Assembly: GCA_003260025.2 (NCBI GenBank)
Contig: QFZU02000014.1
Span: forward strand, 1-64,000
DNA: 64,000 bases
Source of the DNA: Microbispora triticiradicis
Lineage (GTDB): Bacteria > Actinomycetota > Actinomycetes > Streptosporangiales > Streptosporangiaceae
Reading direction: 5' to 3'
Shown here: positions 42,335 to 51,123 of the stretch, one piece after another
Numbering within the stretch: position 1 is the first letter of the stretch
Layout of the letters: each line of letters opens with the position of its first letter
The notes under the pieces: generated by a model
The model's input: the letters and a program-made list of their open reading frames with translations, nothing else
Database searches by the model: none
Told to the model about the DNA's origin: nothing
Position numbers and translations under genes: made by a program

Positions 42335-42805
42335 TCACACCTTGTCCGATGGCTGAGATGAATGGTGAGACGTTCCATCCACGGCGAGGCCGAGAGCGGC
42401 GATCACGTCGGCCTTGCGCGGCTGGCCCGACGCCCTCTTCACCACGTTTCCCGCGCCGTCGAGGACGAGCACCGTGGGGGTGCTCAGCACCTCGAACCGC
42501 CGGACCAGGTCGAGGCGCGACTCCGCGTCGATCTCGACGTGACGCACGCCCGGCACCAGGCCGGCCACCTCGCCGAGGATCCGGCGGGTCGCCCTGCAGG
42601 GCTGGCAGAACGCGGTGGAGAACTGCACGAGCGTGGCCCGCTCGCCCAGATCGGCACCGAGATCGGCGGCCAGGACCGCGCCGACATCGCCTCTCGCCGC
42701 CGGGGCGTGTTCCACTGCCCGCACCCTCCCGTCGCGCCGCCCGGGAACCGGCCCGGCGGCCACGTTCTGGACGAGCGTGTCCACCCGGGTCGCGATGCCC
42801 GCCAT
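42335..42805 (-). CDS. Thioredoxin-fold protein (ThiX-like)
   Basis: About 156 residues. The redox motif is FCQPC (near residues 65-69) in ATLVQFSTAFCQPCRATRRIL, with the cis-Pro loop VLSTPTVLVLDG. M. tuberculosis thiX (Rv0816c) stands at the same place relative to cysA2 and lmeA. The N-terminal 50 residues are soluble-looking, whereas many homologues have a membrane anchor. The ATG at 42805 is used; a TTG four codons upstream is possible. Confidence 0.82.
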   Translation of the reverse strand: MAGIATRVDTLVQNVAAGPVPGRRDGRVRAVEHAPAARGDVGAVLAADLGADLGERATLVQFSTAFCQPCRATRRILGEVAGLVPGVRHVEIDAESRLDLVRRFEVLSTPTVLVLDGAGNVVKRASGQPRKADVIAALGLAVDGTSHHSSQPSDKV

Positions 42806-42873
42806 CGCCGTTTGCAACCCTCCGTACGCCGGGGCTGATTCCCGGCACGGGTCACGGAAAGGTCACAGGACGC

Positions 42874-43743
42874 TCAGAGCCTGGCGGCGACCAGTGTGCG
42901 GCCGTCGGCGCCGGCGAGTTCGACGCGCTCGATCTGGCCGGAACTCAGCGCCGTCGAGCCCTCGAAGACCATCTTCGGCCCGCGGTACTCCCCGCTCCCC
43001 ACCGCCCAGGGGCCCAGGACCGAGACGGTGCCGTCCTTCCCGATCACGCGGAGCGTGCACACCGTCCCCGCGGGCACCCCGGCGACCCTCGCGACGACCT
43101 GCGTCCCGCGCTCCTGCGGGACGAGCCGTACGGTCAGCCGCATGTCGCCGTTGCTGCCGCGAGCCTGCGGCGAGGCGGTGACGGCCGCCTCCGCGGGCGG
43201 CTGCTCGACCCTCTTCGCCACGGTGCCGGGCGACGGGACGGGCGAGACCGGAGCGACGAAGATCTGCGGGATCTCGTCGTTGCCGACCTTGGGCGCCTGG
43301 GCCGCAGCGGCGTCTGAGGCGGCGCCGCCGGCGGCCGCACTGCCGGCCGCATCGTCAAGCCTGCTCTCGTACTGCGGGGCCGCGACGGGCGAGCCCGCCG
43401 CCGTGTCCTGCGACGACGTCTGCGCCGCCGACAGCCAGGCCGTGCCGCCCACGGCCGCGACGACGACGGACGCGGCGAGCGCCAGCAGCACGCGGGACCG
43501 GCGCCCCCGCTTCGCCGACGCGGCGACCAGCCGGTCGAGCACGGCGCGCGGCGGCGCGGCGGCGCGCTCGACGTCCTCGGCCGACACGAGTGCCAGCAGG
43601 GGCGGCAGCCCCGACAGCGCGGCCAGCTCCGCCCGGCACTCCGCGCAGGTCTCCAGGTGGGCCTCGACCTCGGCGGCTTCCTCGGCGTCGAGCGCCCCGA
43701 GGACGTACACGCCGAGTGAGATCCGCACCTCCTCGCAGGTCAT
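42874..43743 (-). CDS. Membrane-anchored zinc-binding anti-sigma factor
   Basis: A 289-residue protein. The N-terminal anti-sigma zinc-finger domain has the His-x3-Cys-x2-Cys motif in AHLETCAECRAEL (near 30-42). One membrane helix (about 85-107, VLLALAASVVVAAVGGTAW) leads to an extracytoplasmic region with an Ala-rich linker and a C-terminal beta-rich domain (200-289). It overlaps the ECF sigma gene by 4 bp and should hold that sigma inactive until an envelope or redox signal. Confidence 0.9.
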   Translation of the reverse strand: MTCEEVRISLGVYVLGALDAEEAAEVEAHLETCAECRAELAALSGLPPLLALVSAEDVERAAAPPRAVLDRLVAASAKRGRRSRVLLALAASVVVAAVGGTAWLSAAQTSSQDTAAGSPVAAPQYESRLDDAAGSAAAGGAASDAAAAQAPKVGNDEIPQIFVAPVSPVPSPGTVAKRVEQPPAEAAVTASPQARGSNGDMRLTVRLVPQERGTQVVARVAGVPAGTVCTLRVIGKDGTVSVLGPWAVGSGEYRGPKMVFEGSTALSSGQIERVELAGADGRTLVAARL

Positions 43744-44330
43744 GGTGCCAGCCCCCGTTCCTCCAGGGCGAGTTTGAGCGCTCGGAGTGCGTAGTAGGTC
43801 CGCGACTTGACCGTCCCCTGCGGGATGCCGAGGATCTCCGACGCCTCCTTCACCGATCTCCCCCGGTAGTACGTCTCCATGAGCACCTCACGGTGCTCCG
43901 GCCTGAGCGAGGCCAGCGCCTCCGCGACCCCCCACGACTCGACGGCGCGGTCGAGCTCGTCGTCGGCGGGCAGCACGGCGAGCGCCTCGTCCCCCGTCTC
44001 CTGGGGCCTGGACCTGCGGGCCCGGTGCTGGTCGACGACGATGTTGCGGGCGACCGTGAACAGCCAGGCGCGCACCGGGCGTCCTTCGAGCACCCCGGGG
44101 TTGCGCCAGGCCCGAAGCAGCGTCTCCTGCACCACGTCCTCCGCCCTGCCCGGGTCACTGGTCAGCCGCAGTACGTAGCCGTACAACGGCCCTGCGTGAT
44201 CCTCGAAAAGCGCGCGTACGAGCTCCTCGTCGGCGGTTCCGGCTGGACTCACACCTTCTTCACGTACGAAACGGCCGGCCGGTTCGGCACTGTGACCATC
44301 GTCACGTGGGCCGTCACTTGAAGGAGACAT
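43740..44330 (-). CDS. ECF sigma factor (SigL/SigK-type)
   Basis: An RNA polymerase sigma factor of about 196 residues from the ATG at 44330, or about 170 from a GTG at 44252. Region 2 includes YGYVLRLTSDPGRAEDVVQETLLRAWRNP and region 4 includes LRPEHREVLMETYYRGRSVKEASEILGIPQGTVKSR. The longer start overlaps the lmeA end by 17 bp. With the next gene it forms a sigma/anti-sigma unit. The pair is inserted between lmeA and thiX relative to the M. tuberculosis order. Confidence 0.9.
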   Translation of the reverse strand: MSPSSDGPRDDGHSAEPAGRFVREEGVSPAGTADEELVRALFEDHAGPLYGYVLRLTSDPGRAEDVVQETLLRAWRNPGVLEGRPVRAWLFTVARNIVVDQHRARRSRPQETGDEALAVLPADDELDRAVESWGVAEALASLRPEHREVLMETYYRGRSVKEASEILGIPQGTVKSRTYYALRALKLALEERGLAP

Positions 44331-44994
44331 CACTCGCGGTGCCCTGGACCGCGAGTCCCTCACTGGTCGAGGTCACGCGGGTGATGCGCAGGTTCAGCGG
44401 CAGGTTCTTCACCGGGACCGTGAAGGAGATGAGCCGCTCGGGGTTCGGCACCGGAATCGCGCCCGCGAGCCGCACGCTCGCCGGCGTTAGCCGGATCCCG
44501 TCCTTGATCATTTCGATCTTCATGTCGGCGGTGACCGGCACCTGGTTTCCCAGCACGGTCACGTTGCCCGAGACGCGGAGCTTGTCGTCGCCGGTGCCCT
44601 CGACCTTGATGCCCTTCGGCGCGTGGGCGGAGAGAGTCCGACGCGAGATGACCACAGTCCCCACCACGCGGTCGGCCCCGATCTTGGCGGCCGCGGCGTT
44701 CTGGATGAGGTCGGCGAGCGGGGCGGTCACGCCGTAGAGCGTGGCGTCGATCCGTTCGAGCTGGACGCCCTCCCGCTCCACCTCGCCGATGCCGATAGCG
44801 ATCTCCTCGTATCTGCCGGAGAACGCCTGCGTGAGGAACGGAAGCCCCTTCACCTGCACCGAGGGCGGCTGCGCCAGGTCGTACTGGGCCTCGATCTGGC
44901 GGGCGATCTCCCGCTGCACGCCGACCACGGCCACCCGGTCGAGCACGACGAGCAGGATGGCGAGCATAACCACGGCCACGACCAGCTTGCGCAT
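44314..44994 (-). CDS. LmeA-like DUF2993 lipoprotein/periplasmic mannosyltransferase homologue
   Basis: A 226-residue protein with an N-terminal membrane segment or signal (VVAVVMLAILLVVLDRVAVV) and a DUF2993 domain. M. tuberculosis LmeA (Rv0817c), in the same gene order, is a phosphatidylinositol mannoside mannosyltransferase for lipomannan elongation; whether this homologue shares that activity is not shown by sequence. ATG 44994 has GGAGGAG upstream. It overlaps the ECF sigma gene. Confidence 0.8.
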   Translation of the reverse strand: MRKLVVAVVMLAILLVVLDRVAVVGVQREIARQIEAQYDLAQPPSVQVKGLPFLTQAFSGRYEEIAIGIGEVEREGVQLERIDATLYGVTAPLADLIQNAAAAKIGADRVVGTVVISRRTLSAHAPKGIKVEGTGDDKLRVSGNVTVLGNQVPVTADMKIEMIKDGIRLTPASVRLAGAIPVPNPERLISFTVPVKNLPLNLRITRVTSTSEGLAVQGTASDVSFK

Positions 44995-45137
44995 CCGACT
45001 CCTCCGAAGGCGCCCGTACGATTCAGCGTAGTGCCCCTGCCCGCGAGATTTGCCCGAGAACGGACGATGTCCGGAGAGACGCACACCCGCTCCGGACGCC
45101 GTGAGGGGTGAAGCTTGACGGGAGAGGCACGTGCCGC

Positions 45138-45386
45138 TCATCCCCCGGCGAATGGGGGCAAAACCTCTACCACGAATCCCTCGGGCAGCATGATCGTGGC
45201 GGGGTCGCGGGTGCCCGCCGGGGCGCCGTCGATCAGGAAGGACGACCGGCGCAGCACGCGCTCCAGGGCCGGGTCCCCCCCGATCCGCGCGAGCAGGTCC
45301 GCCAGCGTCGCCGCGTCGGCGGCCTCCTCGGGCGTCCCGGCGGCCTCCTTGGCCGCCGCCCAGTAGCGAATCGTCCCCGTGGCCAT
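45138..45386 (-). CDS. MoaD/ThiS-family sulfur carrier
   Basis: An 82-residue ubiquitin-fold protein ending in the Gly-Gly tail (PPFAGG) that is thiocarboxylated in molybdopterin or thiamine synthesis. MoaD-like N-terminus TIRYWAAAKEAAG. No moaE or thiF gene is in the window. Its position near sulfurtransferase genes suggests use in sulfur transfer. Confidence 0.82.
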   Translation of the reverse strand: MATGTIRYWAAAKEAAGTPEEAADAATLADLLARIGGDPALERVLRRSSFLIDGAPAGTRDPATIMLPEGFVVEVLPPFAGG

Positions 45387-45517
45387 GGTCAGCCCGCTCC
45401 CCTCGTGAGCCGCGTCTCGGTCGGCGTCCGAAACATGTCACCTCCATGAAAGCTCTCCGTCACCGTCACGTTACGGTCTTAAACCACGTGACGTGTTGTT
45501 CACACGGGTGACGCGGA

Positions 45518-45546
45518 TTGGACGCAAAGTTCGTGTGGGCTACCCT
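45518..45546 (+). promoter_or_regulatory. Likely glnR promoter
   Basis: TTGGAC (45518-45523) and TACCCT (45541-45546), separated by 17 bases, form a good housekeeping-type promoter. It would leave a leader of about 105 nt before the glnR GTG. A GTCAC-N6-GTTAC pair at 45459-45474, about 45 bp upstream, loosely resembles half of a GlnR box and might allow autoregulation. Confidence 0.5.
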
Positions 45547-45659
45547 ACGAATTAATGGACTCGGGCGATGTAGCCCCCGGGTCCTTACGTGTTTGTACGG
45601 CTGTCGCGGTTTCCAGTGCTGCAAACGGCGCCGAGCCGACATGGTGCGAGGAGGCTCAT

Positions 45660-46373
45660 GTGAGCAATCTGCTCCTGCTGACCAACGCTCTGGAGCCGTC
45701 GGCGGAGGTGCTCCCGGCACTCGGACTGCTTCTCCACTCGGTGCGGGTCGCCCCGGCCGAGGCCTCCGCTCTGATCGACGCGCCGCCCGCGGACGCCATC
45801 CTGGTCGACGCGCGCCGTGAGCTCGTGCAGGCCAAGAGCCTGTGCCGGCTGCTGCGCACGACCGGTGTCACCTGCCCGCTGATGGCGATCGTGACCGAGG
45901 GCGGCCTGGCGGCGATGACGGCGGAGTGGGGCGTGGACGACGTCATCCTCGACACCGCCGGCCCCGCGGAGGTGGAGGCCCGGCTGCGGATGTCGGTCGG
46001 GCGGCTGTCGCTGGCCGCCACGGAGGACGTCCCCGACGAGATCCGCAGCGGTGACCTGTCGATCGACGAGGCCACCTACACGGCCAGGCTGCGCGGCCGG
46101 GCGCTCGACCTCACGTTCAAGGAGTTCGAGCTGCTCAAGTATCTCGCCCAGCACCCGGGCCGGGTCTTCACCCGGGCCCAGTTGCTCCAGGAGGTCTGGG
46201 GCTACGACTACTTCGGCGGCACCCGGACCGTGGACGTCCACGTACGGCGGCTGCGGGCGAAGCTGGGAGCGGAGTACGAGGCGCTCATCGGCACGGTCCG
46301 CAACGTCGGCTACCGGTTCGTGCCCGACCGCGGCGGCGAGCAGCAGGCCGAGGCCGAGGCCGTCAGACGCTGA
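45660..46373 (+). CDS. glnR: Nitrogen-response regulator GlnR
   Basis: A 237-residue OmpR-type regulator. It begins [20 protein letters not shown], the GlnR signature, and has the atypical receiver domain in which LVDARREL replaces the usual phospho-Asp pocket. The winged helix (about 135-225) has [20 protein letters not shown] and [13 protein letters not shown]. The GTG at 45660 has GAGGAGG 6 bases ahead. GlnR controls glutamine synthetase, ammonium and nitrate genes. The order glnR-(nucleotidase)-mshD follows M. tuberculosis Rv0818-Rv0819 with one insertion. Confidence 0.92.
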   Translation: MSNLLLLTNALEPSAEVLPALGLLLHSVRVAPAEASALIDAPPADAILVDARRELVQAKSLCRLLRTTGVTCPLMAIVTEGGLAAMTAEWGVDDVILDTAGPAEVEARLRMSVGRLSLAATEDVPDEIRSGDLSIDEATYTARLRGRALDLTFKEFELLKYLAQHPGRVFTRAQLLQEVWGYDYFGGTRTVDVHVRRLRAKLGAEYEALIGTVRNVGYRFVPDRGGEQQAEAEAVRR

Positions 46374-46384
46374 CTTCGGCCGGA

Positions 46385-46415
46385 AAGGCCCGCCCCCGCT
46401 GCGGGGGCGGGCCTT
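46385..46415. terminator. Terminator between glnR and the 5'-nucleotidase gene
   Basis: A near-perfect long inverted repeat, aaggcccgcccccgc with its complement, centred on base 46400. It lies just past glnR and before the convergent nucleotidase stop, so it serves both. Confidence 0.8.
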
Positions 46416-46432
46416 CCGGTGTTCTCCGTCCC

Positions 46433-48268
46433 TTACCGGATGAGGTTGATCCGGCCGGTGGCCGGCGGGGCGATCGGCGAGTGCGCGCCCATGTAGGCGA
46501 CCAGCGCGTCGATGTCCAGCGGGCCGCTCCACAGGTTGGTGCTCTGCGTGAACACGGTGAAGCCGTCGCCGCCGCCGACGAGGAAGTTGTTGGCGGCCAC
46601 CCGGATCTGCTGGGTGTCGGTCACCGCGGTGCCGTTGATCTTGATGTCGGAGACCCGCGAGCCCTCCGGCTTCGTGGTGTCGAAGGTGTAGGTCAGCGAC
46701 GAGGACGGCTGCAGGATCCGCTGGGTGATGCCGCCCGTGGTCGGGTCGACCTTCCAGATCTGCTGCTCCAGCAGCGCCTTCAGCTGGGCCCCGGTGAGCG
46801 TGACGACCTGCATGAGGTTGTTGAACGGCTGCACCGTGAAGGCCTCGCCGTACGTCACGACCCCGTCCCCCTCGGCGCCGCTCTGCGGGAAGGTCAGGTC
46901 GGCGCGGACGCCGCCCGGGTTCATCAGCGCGATCTCGGCGTTGCCGCCGGTCTTGGTCGCCTCCAGCTGCGCGTCGGCGATCAGGTCGCCGAGCGGGGTC
47001 TCGCCGACGTTGCTCCCCCGCCCGATCGTGGCGGTGATCTTGCCGATCGGCTTGTTGGCGACGGCCGAGACCCGCTCCTTCCAGGTGTTGATGTACGTCT
47101 CGGTGTCGGGGTCCGGGGTGACGGTGCGGGTCACCACGTTGTTCTTGGCGACGACGCTGGAGCGGATGACGTCCTTGGTCCTACGGTCGATCTTGAAGTC
47201 GATCTGGGTGATCGCGCGGCCGAACGAGGAGCCCTGGGTGTAGACGCGGTCCTGACCGGCCGGGTCCTTCACCTTGCAGACGTACGCCTGGTGGCTGTGG
47301 CCGCTGATGACCAGGTCGATCTGCGGGTCGAGCCCCTTGGCGATCCGCGAGCCGGCGCCGGGGACGACCGGGCACGAGCTGGGGTCCTGGTTGGGGGTGA
47401 TGCCGTCGCCCTCGTGCACCAGCACGACCTGCGCCTTGACGCCGTGGCGGGCGAGGAGCTTCGACACCTTGTTGGCGGCCGCGATCTCCTCGGTGAACTT
47501 GAGGCCCGCGATGCCGGAGGCGGTGACGATGCTGGGGGTGGTCTGGGTCACCAGACCGATGAAGGCGACCTTCATCCCGTTGATCTTCTTGACGAAGTAG
47601 GGCGGCAGGGCGTAGTCGCCGTTCGACTCCTTCTGCACGTTGGCCCCGAGGTAGTCGAAGCTCGTGCCCTTCCACGTCCCGGCCGGGGAGCAGCCGTCGG
47701 CCGGGTGGCAGCCGCCGTTCATGATGCGCTTGAGCTCGTTGATGCCCTCGTCGAACTCGTGGTTGCCCGCCGAGGAGGTGGCGAGGCCGAGCTGGTCGAG
47801 CAGCGCGGCGGTCGGCTCGTCGTGGTAGGCCGCGGACAGCAGCGGCGAGGCGCCGATGAGGTCGCCGGCGCCCACCAGCAGGGTGTTGTCCGTACGCAGT
47901 TGCTTGAGGTGCGCGGCCAGGTAGGCGGCTCCGCCGGCGATCGAGTACTTGGCACCGGCGATGCCGGTGAGGGAGCCGTCCGTGTCGGTGAGCGGCCCGT
48001 TGGGGTCGAGGATCCGGGAGCCGGACCCGGTCGGGGGCTCCAGGTTGCCGTGCAGGTCGTTGATGGTCAGCAACCGGACGGAGACGGAGGGGTCGGGCTG
48101 GTGGCCGTGCCCGGCCGGGTGCTTCGGCCCATGGTTCGTTCCATTGGAGACCGCGGGGGCGGCAGCCTTCGAAGCGGGATCGGCGACGGCCGGGCTCACG
48201 GTGAGAGCCGCGGCGCCCAGGATCGCGGCGCCGGCGACGGCCAGTCGCGTCAGGGATGCTCGGGTCAT
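46433..48268 (-). CDS. Secreted UshA-like 5'-nucleotidase / metallophosphatase
   Basis: A 611-residue exported enzyme. A signal peptide (residues 1-29, ending VSPAVADP) and a low-complexity His/Pro/Gly linker lead to a calcineurin-type domain with NDLHGNLEPP, GAGDLIGASP, GNHEFDEG and SGHSHQAY metal motifs. The C-terminal 5'-nucleotidase domain (about 400-600) has GGVRADLTF and the substrate-binding VAANNFLVGGGDGFTVF. It releases phosphate from extracellular nucleotides. Genes of this type are often PhoP-regulated in Streptomyces, but I see no convincing PHO box upstream. Confidence 0.93.
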   Translation of the reverse strand: MTRASLTRLAVAGAAILGAAALTVSPAVADPASKAAAPAVSNGTNHGPKHPAGHGHQPDPSVSVRLLTINDLHGNLEPPTGSGSRILDPNGPLTDTDGSLTGIAGAKYSIAGGAAYLAAHLKQLRTDNTLLVGAGDLIGASPLLSAAYHDEPTAALLDQLGLATSSAGNHEFDEGINELKRIMNGGCHPADGCSPAGTWKGTSFDYLGANVQKESNGDYALPPYFVKKINGMKVAFIGLVTQTTPSIVTASGIAGLKFTEEIAAANKVSKLLARHGVKAQVVLVHEGDGITPNQDPSSCPVVPGAGSRIAKGLDPQIDLVISGHSHQAYVCKVKDPAGQDRVYTQGSSFGRAITQIDFKIDRRTKDVIRSSVVAKNNVVTRTVTPDPDTETYINTWKERVSAVANKPIGKITATIGRGSNVGETPLGDLIADAQLEATKTGGNAEIALMNPGGVRADLTFPQSGAEGDGVVTYGEAFTVQPFNNLMQVVTLTGAQLKALLEQQIWKVDPTTGGITQRILQPSSSLTYTFDTTKPEGSRVSDIKINGTAVTDTQQIRVAANNFLVGGGDGFTVFTQSTNLWSGPLDIDALVAYMGAHSPIAPPATGRINLIR

Positions 48269-48399
48269 GACCCCCGACAGTAGAACGGCGATCTGATCGG
48301 GAAATGGCGCAAAGATAACGATTCAGGGAGGCCACGGCTGGCGTCTATTGCCGAAGCCCCCCGCCGGGGCGCGCCGGCCCCTCGCCTATCGTGCCAGGC

Positions 48400-49311
48400 A
48401 TGAACGTACGCGTGGAGATCACGGAAAGTCTCGGCGACGAGCAGGTTACGGCCGTGCTCGCTCTGGTGGAGGCGGCCGCCGAGGCCGACGGGGTGCGACC
48501 GCTCAACGAGCACGTGATGCTCCAGGTGCGCTACGGCGGCGTCCCGGGGGCGAGAGCCGTACTGCTGCACAAGGACGGCGACCTCGCCGGATTCGCCCAC
48601 CTGGACCCACCCGGCGACCCGGCCGGCCCCGAGGAGGGACCGAGCGGCGAACTCGTGGTGCATCCGGCCTTCCGCGGGCTCGGCCTGGGCCGGCGGTTGC
48701 TCGACGCGGTGCTGGAGGCGAGCGGTGGCAGGCTCCGCCTGTGGGCCCACGGCGACCTGCCCGCCGCCGCCCGCCTCGCCCGGAGCGCGGGCCTGACCCG
48801 GGCGCGGTCGCTGTGGCGGATGCGCAGGCCACTGGCGGAGCCCCTGCCCGCCGCCCCGCTCCCCGAAGGCGTACGGCTGCGCACGTTCGAGCCCGGGCGC
48901 GACGAGCAGGCCTGGCTCGCGCTCAACGCGCAGGCCTTCGCCGCCCACCCCGAGCAGGGCTCCTGGACGATCGACGACCTCGAACTGCGCGAACGCGAAC
49001 CGTGGTTCGACCCCGCCGGCTTCTTCCTCGCCGTACGGGACGACACGCCGGTGGGCTTCCACTGGACCAAGGTGCACCGCGACGGCGACGACGGCGAGCC
49101 GATCGGGGAGGTGTATGTCGTGGGGGTCGGGCCCGGCGAACGCGGCACGGGCCTCGGCCGGGCGCTGACGATCGCCGGGCTCGCGCACCTGCGCGGCCTC
49201 GGCCTGGCCCGGGTGATGCTCTACGTGGACGAGGAGAACGCCGCGGCGGTCCGGCTCTACGAGTCGCTCGGGTTCACCCGGTGGATCACGGACGTGATGT
49301 ACCGCCGGTGA
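48400..49311 (+). CDS. mshD: Mycothiol synthase MshD
   Basis: A 303-residue protein made of two tandem GNAT domains. It acetylates Cys-GlcN-Ins, the last step of mycothiol synthesis. The N-terminal domain has ELVVHPAFRGLGLGRRLLD, and the active C-terminal domain VVGVGPGERGTGLGRALTIAGLAHL, followed by LYVDEENAAAVRLYESLGF. The start at ATG 48400 is chosen over a GTG three codons upstream. It ends against a strong hairpin. Confidence 0.93.
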   Translation: MNVRVEITESLGDEQVTAVLALVEAAAEADGVRPLNEHVMLQVRYGGVPGARAVLLHKDGDLAGFAHLDPPGDPAGPEEGPSGELVVHPAFRGLGLGRRLLDAVLEASGGRLRLWAHGDLPAAARLARSAGLTRARSLWRMRRPLAEPLPAAPLPEGVRLRTFEPGRDEQAWLALNAQAFAAHPEQGSWTIDDLELREREPWFDPAGFFLAVRDDTPVGFHWTKVHRDGDDGEPIGEVYVVGVGPGERGTGLGRALTIAGLAHLRGLGLARVMLYVDEENAAAVRLYESLGFTRWITDVMYRR

Positions 49312-49315
49312 CGAC

Positions 49316-49348
49316 GGCGGGCCGGTCCCGAAGGGGCGCCGGCCCGCC
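49316..49348. terminator. Terminator between mshD and pit
   Basis: A perfect 10-bp stem, ggcgggccgg (49316-49325) with ccggcccgcc (49339-49348), lies between convergent genes. Confidence 0.8.
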
Positions 49349-49351
49349 GGC

Positions 49352-50350
49352 TCAGCCGAGGATGAGGTTGAGGATGAAGTAGCCGATCGCGGCCACGACG
49401 GCCGCCGCCGGGATCGTCAGGACCCACGCGGTCACGATGCTGCCCGCGATGCCCCACCGTACGGCCGACAGCCGCTTGGTCGCGCCGACGCCCATGATGG
49501 CGCTGGTGATGGTGTGGGTGGTCGAGATGGGCGCGCCGAACCCGAGGGCCGCCGTGTAGAGCACGCTCGCCGCGGCGGCCTCGGCCGCGAAGCCCTGCGG
49601 CGGGTCGAGGTGGATGATCCGGCGGCCGAGGGTGCGCATGATCCGCCACCCGCCGGCGTACGTGCCGAGGGAGATCGCCAGCGCCGAGGACGTGATGACC
49701 CACTCGGGGATGTGCGAGTCGGGAGAGACGTAGCCGCCGACGACCAGCGCGAGGAAGATCACACCCATCGTCTTCTGGGCGTCCTGCAGGCCGTGACCGA
49801 GGGCCATCGCGGCCGCCGACAGCGTCTGGGCGTACCGGAACCCCTTGCTGGCCCGGTGGGGGTTGGCCTTACGGAAGATCCACAAGATCGCGATCATGAT
49901 GACCGCGCCCAGGAGGAGCCCCACGACGGGGGACAGCACCATCGGGATGACGACCTTCTCGATCACCCCGCTCCAGTGCACGGACGCGCTCGCCGCCAGT
50001 GCCGAGCCGACGAGCCCGCCGATCAGGGCGTGACTGCTCGACGACGGCAGGCCGAAGTACCAGGTGATGAGGTTCCACACGATGGCGCCGAACAGCGCCC
50101 CGCCGACGATGATCAGGCCGTGCCTGCCGTCCGGGGCGTCGATGATCCCCTTACCCACGGTCGAGGCGACCGAGGTGCCGAGATGGGCGCCGATGAAGTT
50201 CATGACCGCCGCCATGAGCAGCGCCACCCGGGGGGTCAGCGCCCGGGTGGAGACCGACGTGGCGATCGCGTTCGCGGCGTCGTGGAAGCCGTTCGTATAG
50301 TCGAACACCAGCGCGATGACGACCACGCTGATGACAAGCGCGAGCTCCAC
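49352..50350 (-). CDS. pit: Low-affinity phosphate transporter (Pit family)
   Basis: A 332-residue polytopic transporter with about ten membrane helices. It shows the family repeats FDYTNGFHDAANAIAT at the N-terminus and LGFGAPISTTHTITSAIMG late in the protein, plus GLPSSSSHALIGG. It imports metal-phosphate in symport with protons. Its GTG start touches the stop of the DUF47 gene, so the two are co-translated, as in Streptomyces. Confidence 0.92.
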   Translation of the reverse strand: MELALVISVVVIALVFDYTNGFHDAANAIATSVSTRALTPRVALLMAAVMNFIGAHLGTSVASTVGKGIIDAPDGRHGLIIVGGALFGAIVWNLITWYFGLPSSSSHALIGGLVGSALAASASVHWSGVIEKVVIPMVLSPVVGLLLGAVIMIAILWIFRKANPHRASKGFRYAQTLSAAAMALGHGLQDAQKTMGVIFLALVVGGYVSPDSHIPEWVITSSALAISLGTYAGGWRIMRTLGRRIIHLDPPQGFAAEAAAASVLYTAALGFGAPISTTHTITSAIMGVGATKRLSAVRWGIAGSIVTAWVLTIPAAAVVAAIGYFILNLILG

Positions 50351-50968
50351 TTAGCTTTCCTTGACCGCGATCGTCTCGACCGTGTTCGCGACGTGCTCGA
50401 AGGCGTCCGCGGCGAGCTCGAGCTGCTCGATGACCTCACGCATCTTCATCACGGTCAGCGCGTCGTACTCACCGCTGAAGAGCTTGGCCAGCAGCCGGCG
50501 ATAGATCTGGTCGGCCTGGTTCTCCAGCCGGTTGATCTCGATCCAGTACTCGTTGAGGTGCTGCATAGAGCGCAGGCGCGGCATCGCGTCCGCGGTGAGC
50601 TCCGCCGCCCTCTCCAGGACCTCCACCTGGCGTACGACCTCCTTGGGCAGGTGGTCGATCTGGTAGAGGACGATCAGGTCGGCGGCGGCCTCCATGAAGT
50701 CCATCACGTCGTCGAGGTTCGACGCGAGGCGGTAGATGTCCTCACGGTCGAAGGGCGTGATGAAGCTCTCGTTGAGCCGGTTCATGATGGCGTGAGTGCG
50801 CTCGTCACCCGCGTGTTCGCAGGCACGCATCTTCTCGGCCAGGGCGTCACGGTCCGAACCGTCGCTGATGATCTCGACCAGCAGACGCGATGCGGTGACG
50901 AGGTTGTTCGCCGAGTCGGCGAACAAGTCGTAGTAGCTGTCCTCACGGGGCGTGAGACGCAGGCGCAC
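50351..50968 (-). CDS. DUF47 PhoU-like accessory protein of Pit
   Basis: A 205-residue all-helical protein with PhoU-like fold. It starts RLRLTPREDSYYDLFADSA and carries DREDIYRLASNLDDVMDFMEAA. Genes of this family are fixed partners of pit and probably gate the transporter. The GTG start has GGAG 7 bases ahead. Confidence 0.9.
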   Translation of the reverse strand: MRLRLTPREDSYYDLFADSANNLVTASRLLVEIISDGSDRDALAEKMRACEHAGDERTHAIMNRLNESFITPFDREDIYRLASNLDDVMDFMEAAADLIVLYQIDHLPKEVVRQVEVLERAAELTADAMPRLRSMQHLNEYWIEINRLENQADQIYRRLLAKLFSGEYDALTVMKMREVIEQLELAADAFEHVANTVETIAVKES

Positions 50969-51123
50969 GTCGTTTCTCCAGTGTGCGGGGACGGTCCGCA
51001 GAGAAGGGTACGGGTTACCAGTTGAAATGCGAAGTTCAGGCCATGCAGGCCCACTTGTAACCTACTCTTCCCCTCCCAGCTGCCCGGAAGGGCTCCCGTG
51101 ACACACTTGTTGCCAGGTTCCGC

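Noticed and set aside
45459-45474. A full GlnR box upstream of glnR
   Set aside because: Only a GTCAC/GTTAC pair with 6-bp spacing is present and the GAAAC-type half-sites are missing, so I mention it only as a weak possibility.
50969-51123. A PHO box ahead of the DUF47-pit operon
   Set aside because: GTTCA-like and GTTGA-like words occur near 51016-51040 but are not spaced by 11 bp in the proper orientation.
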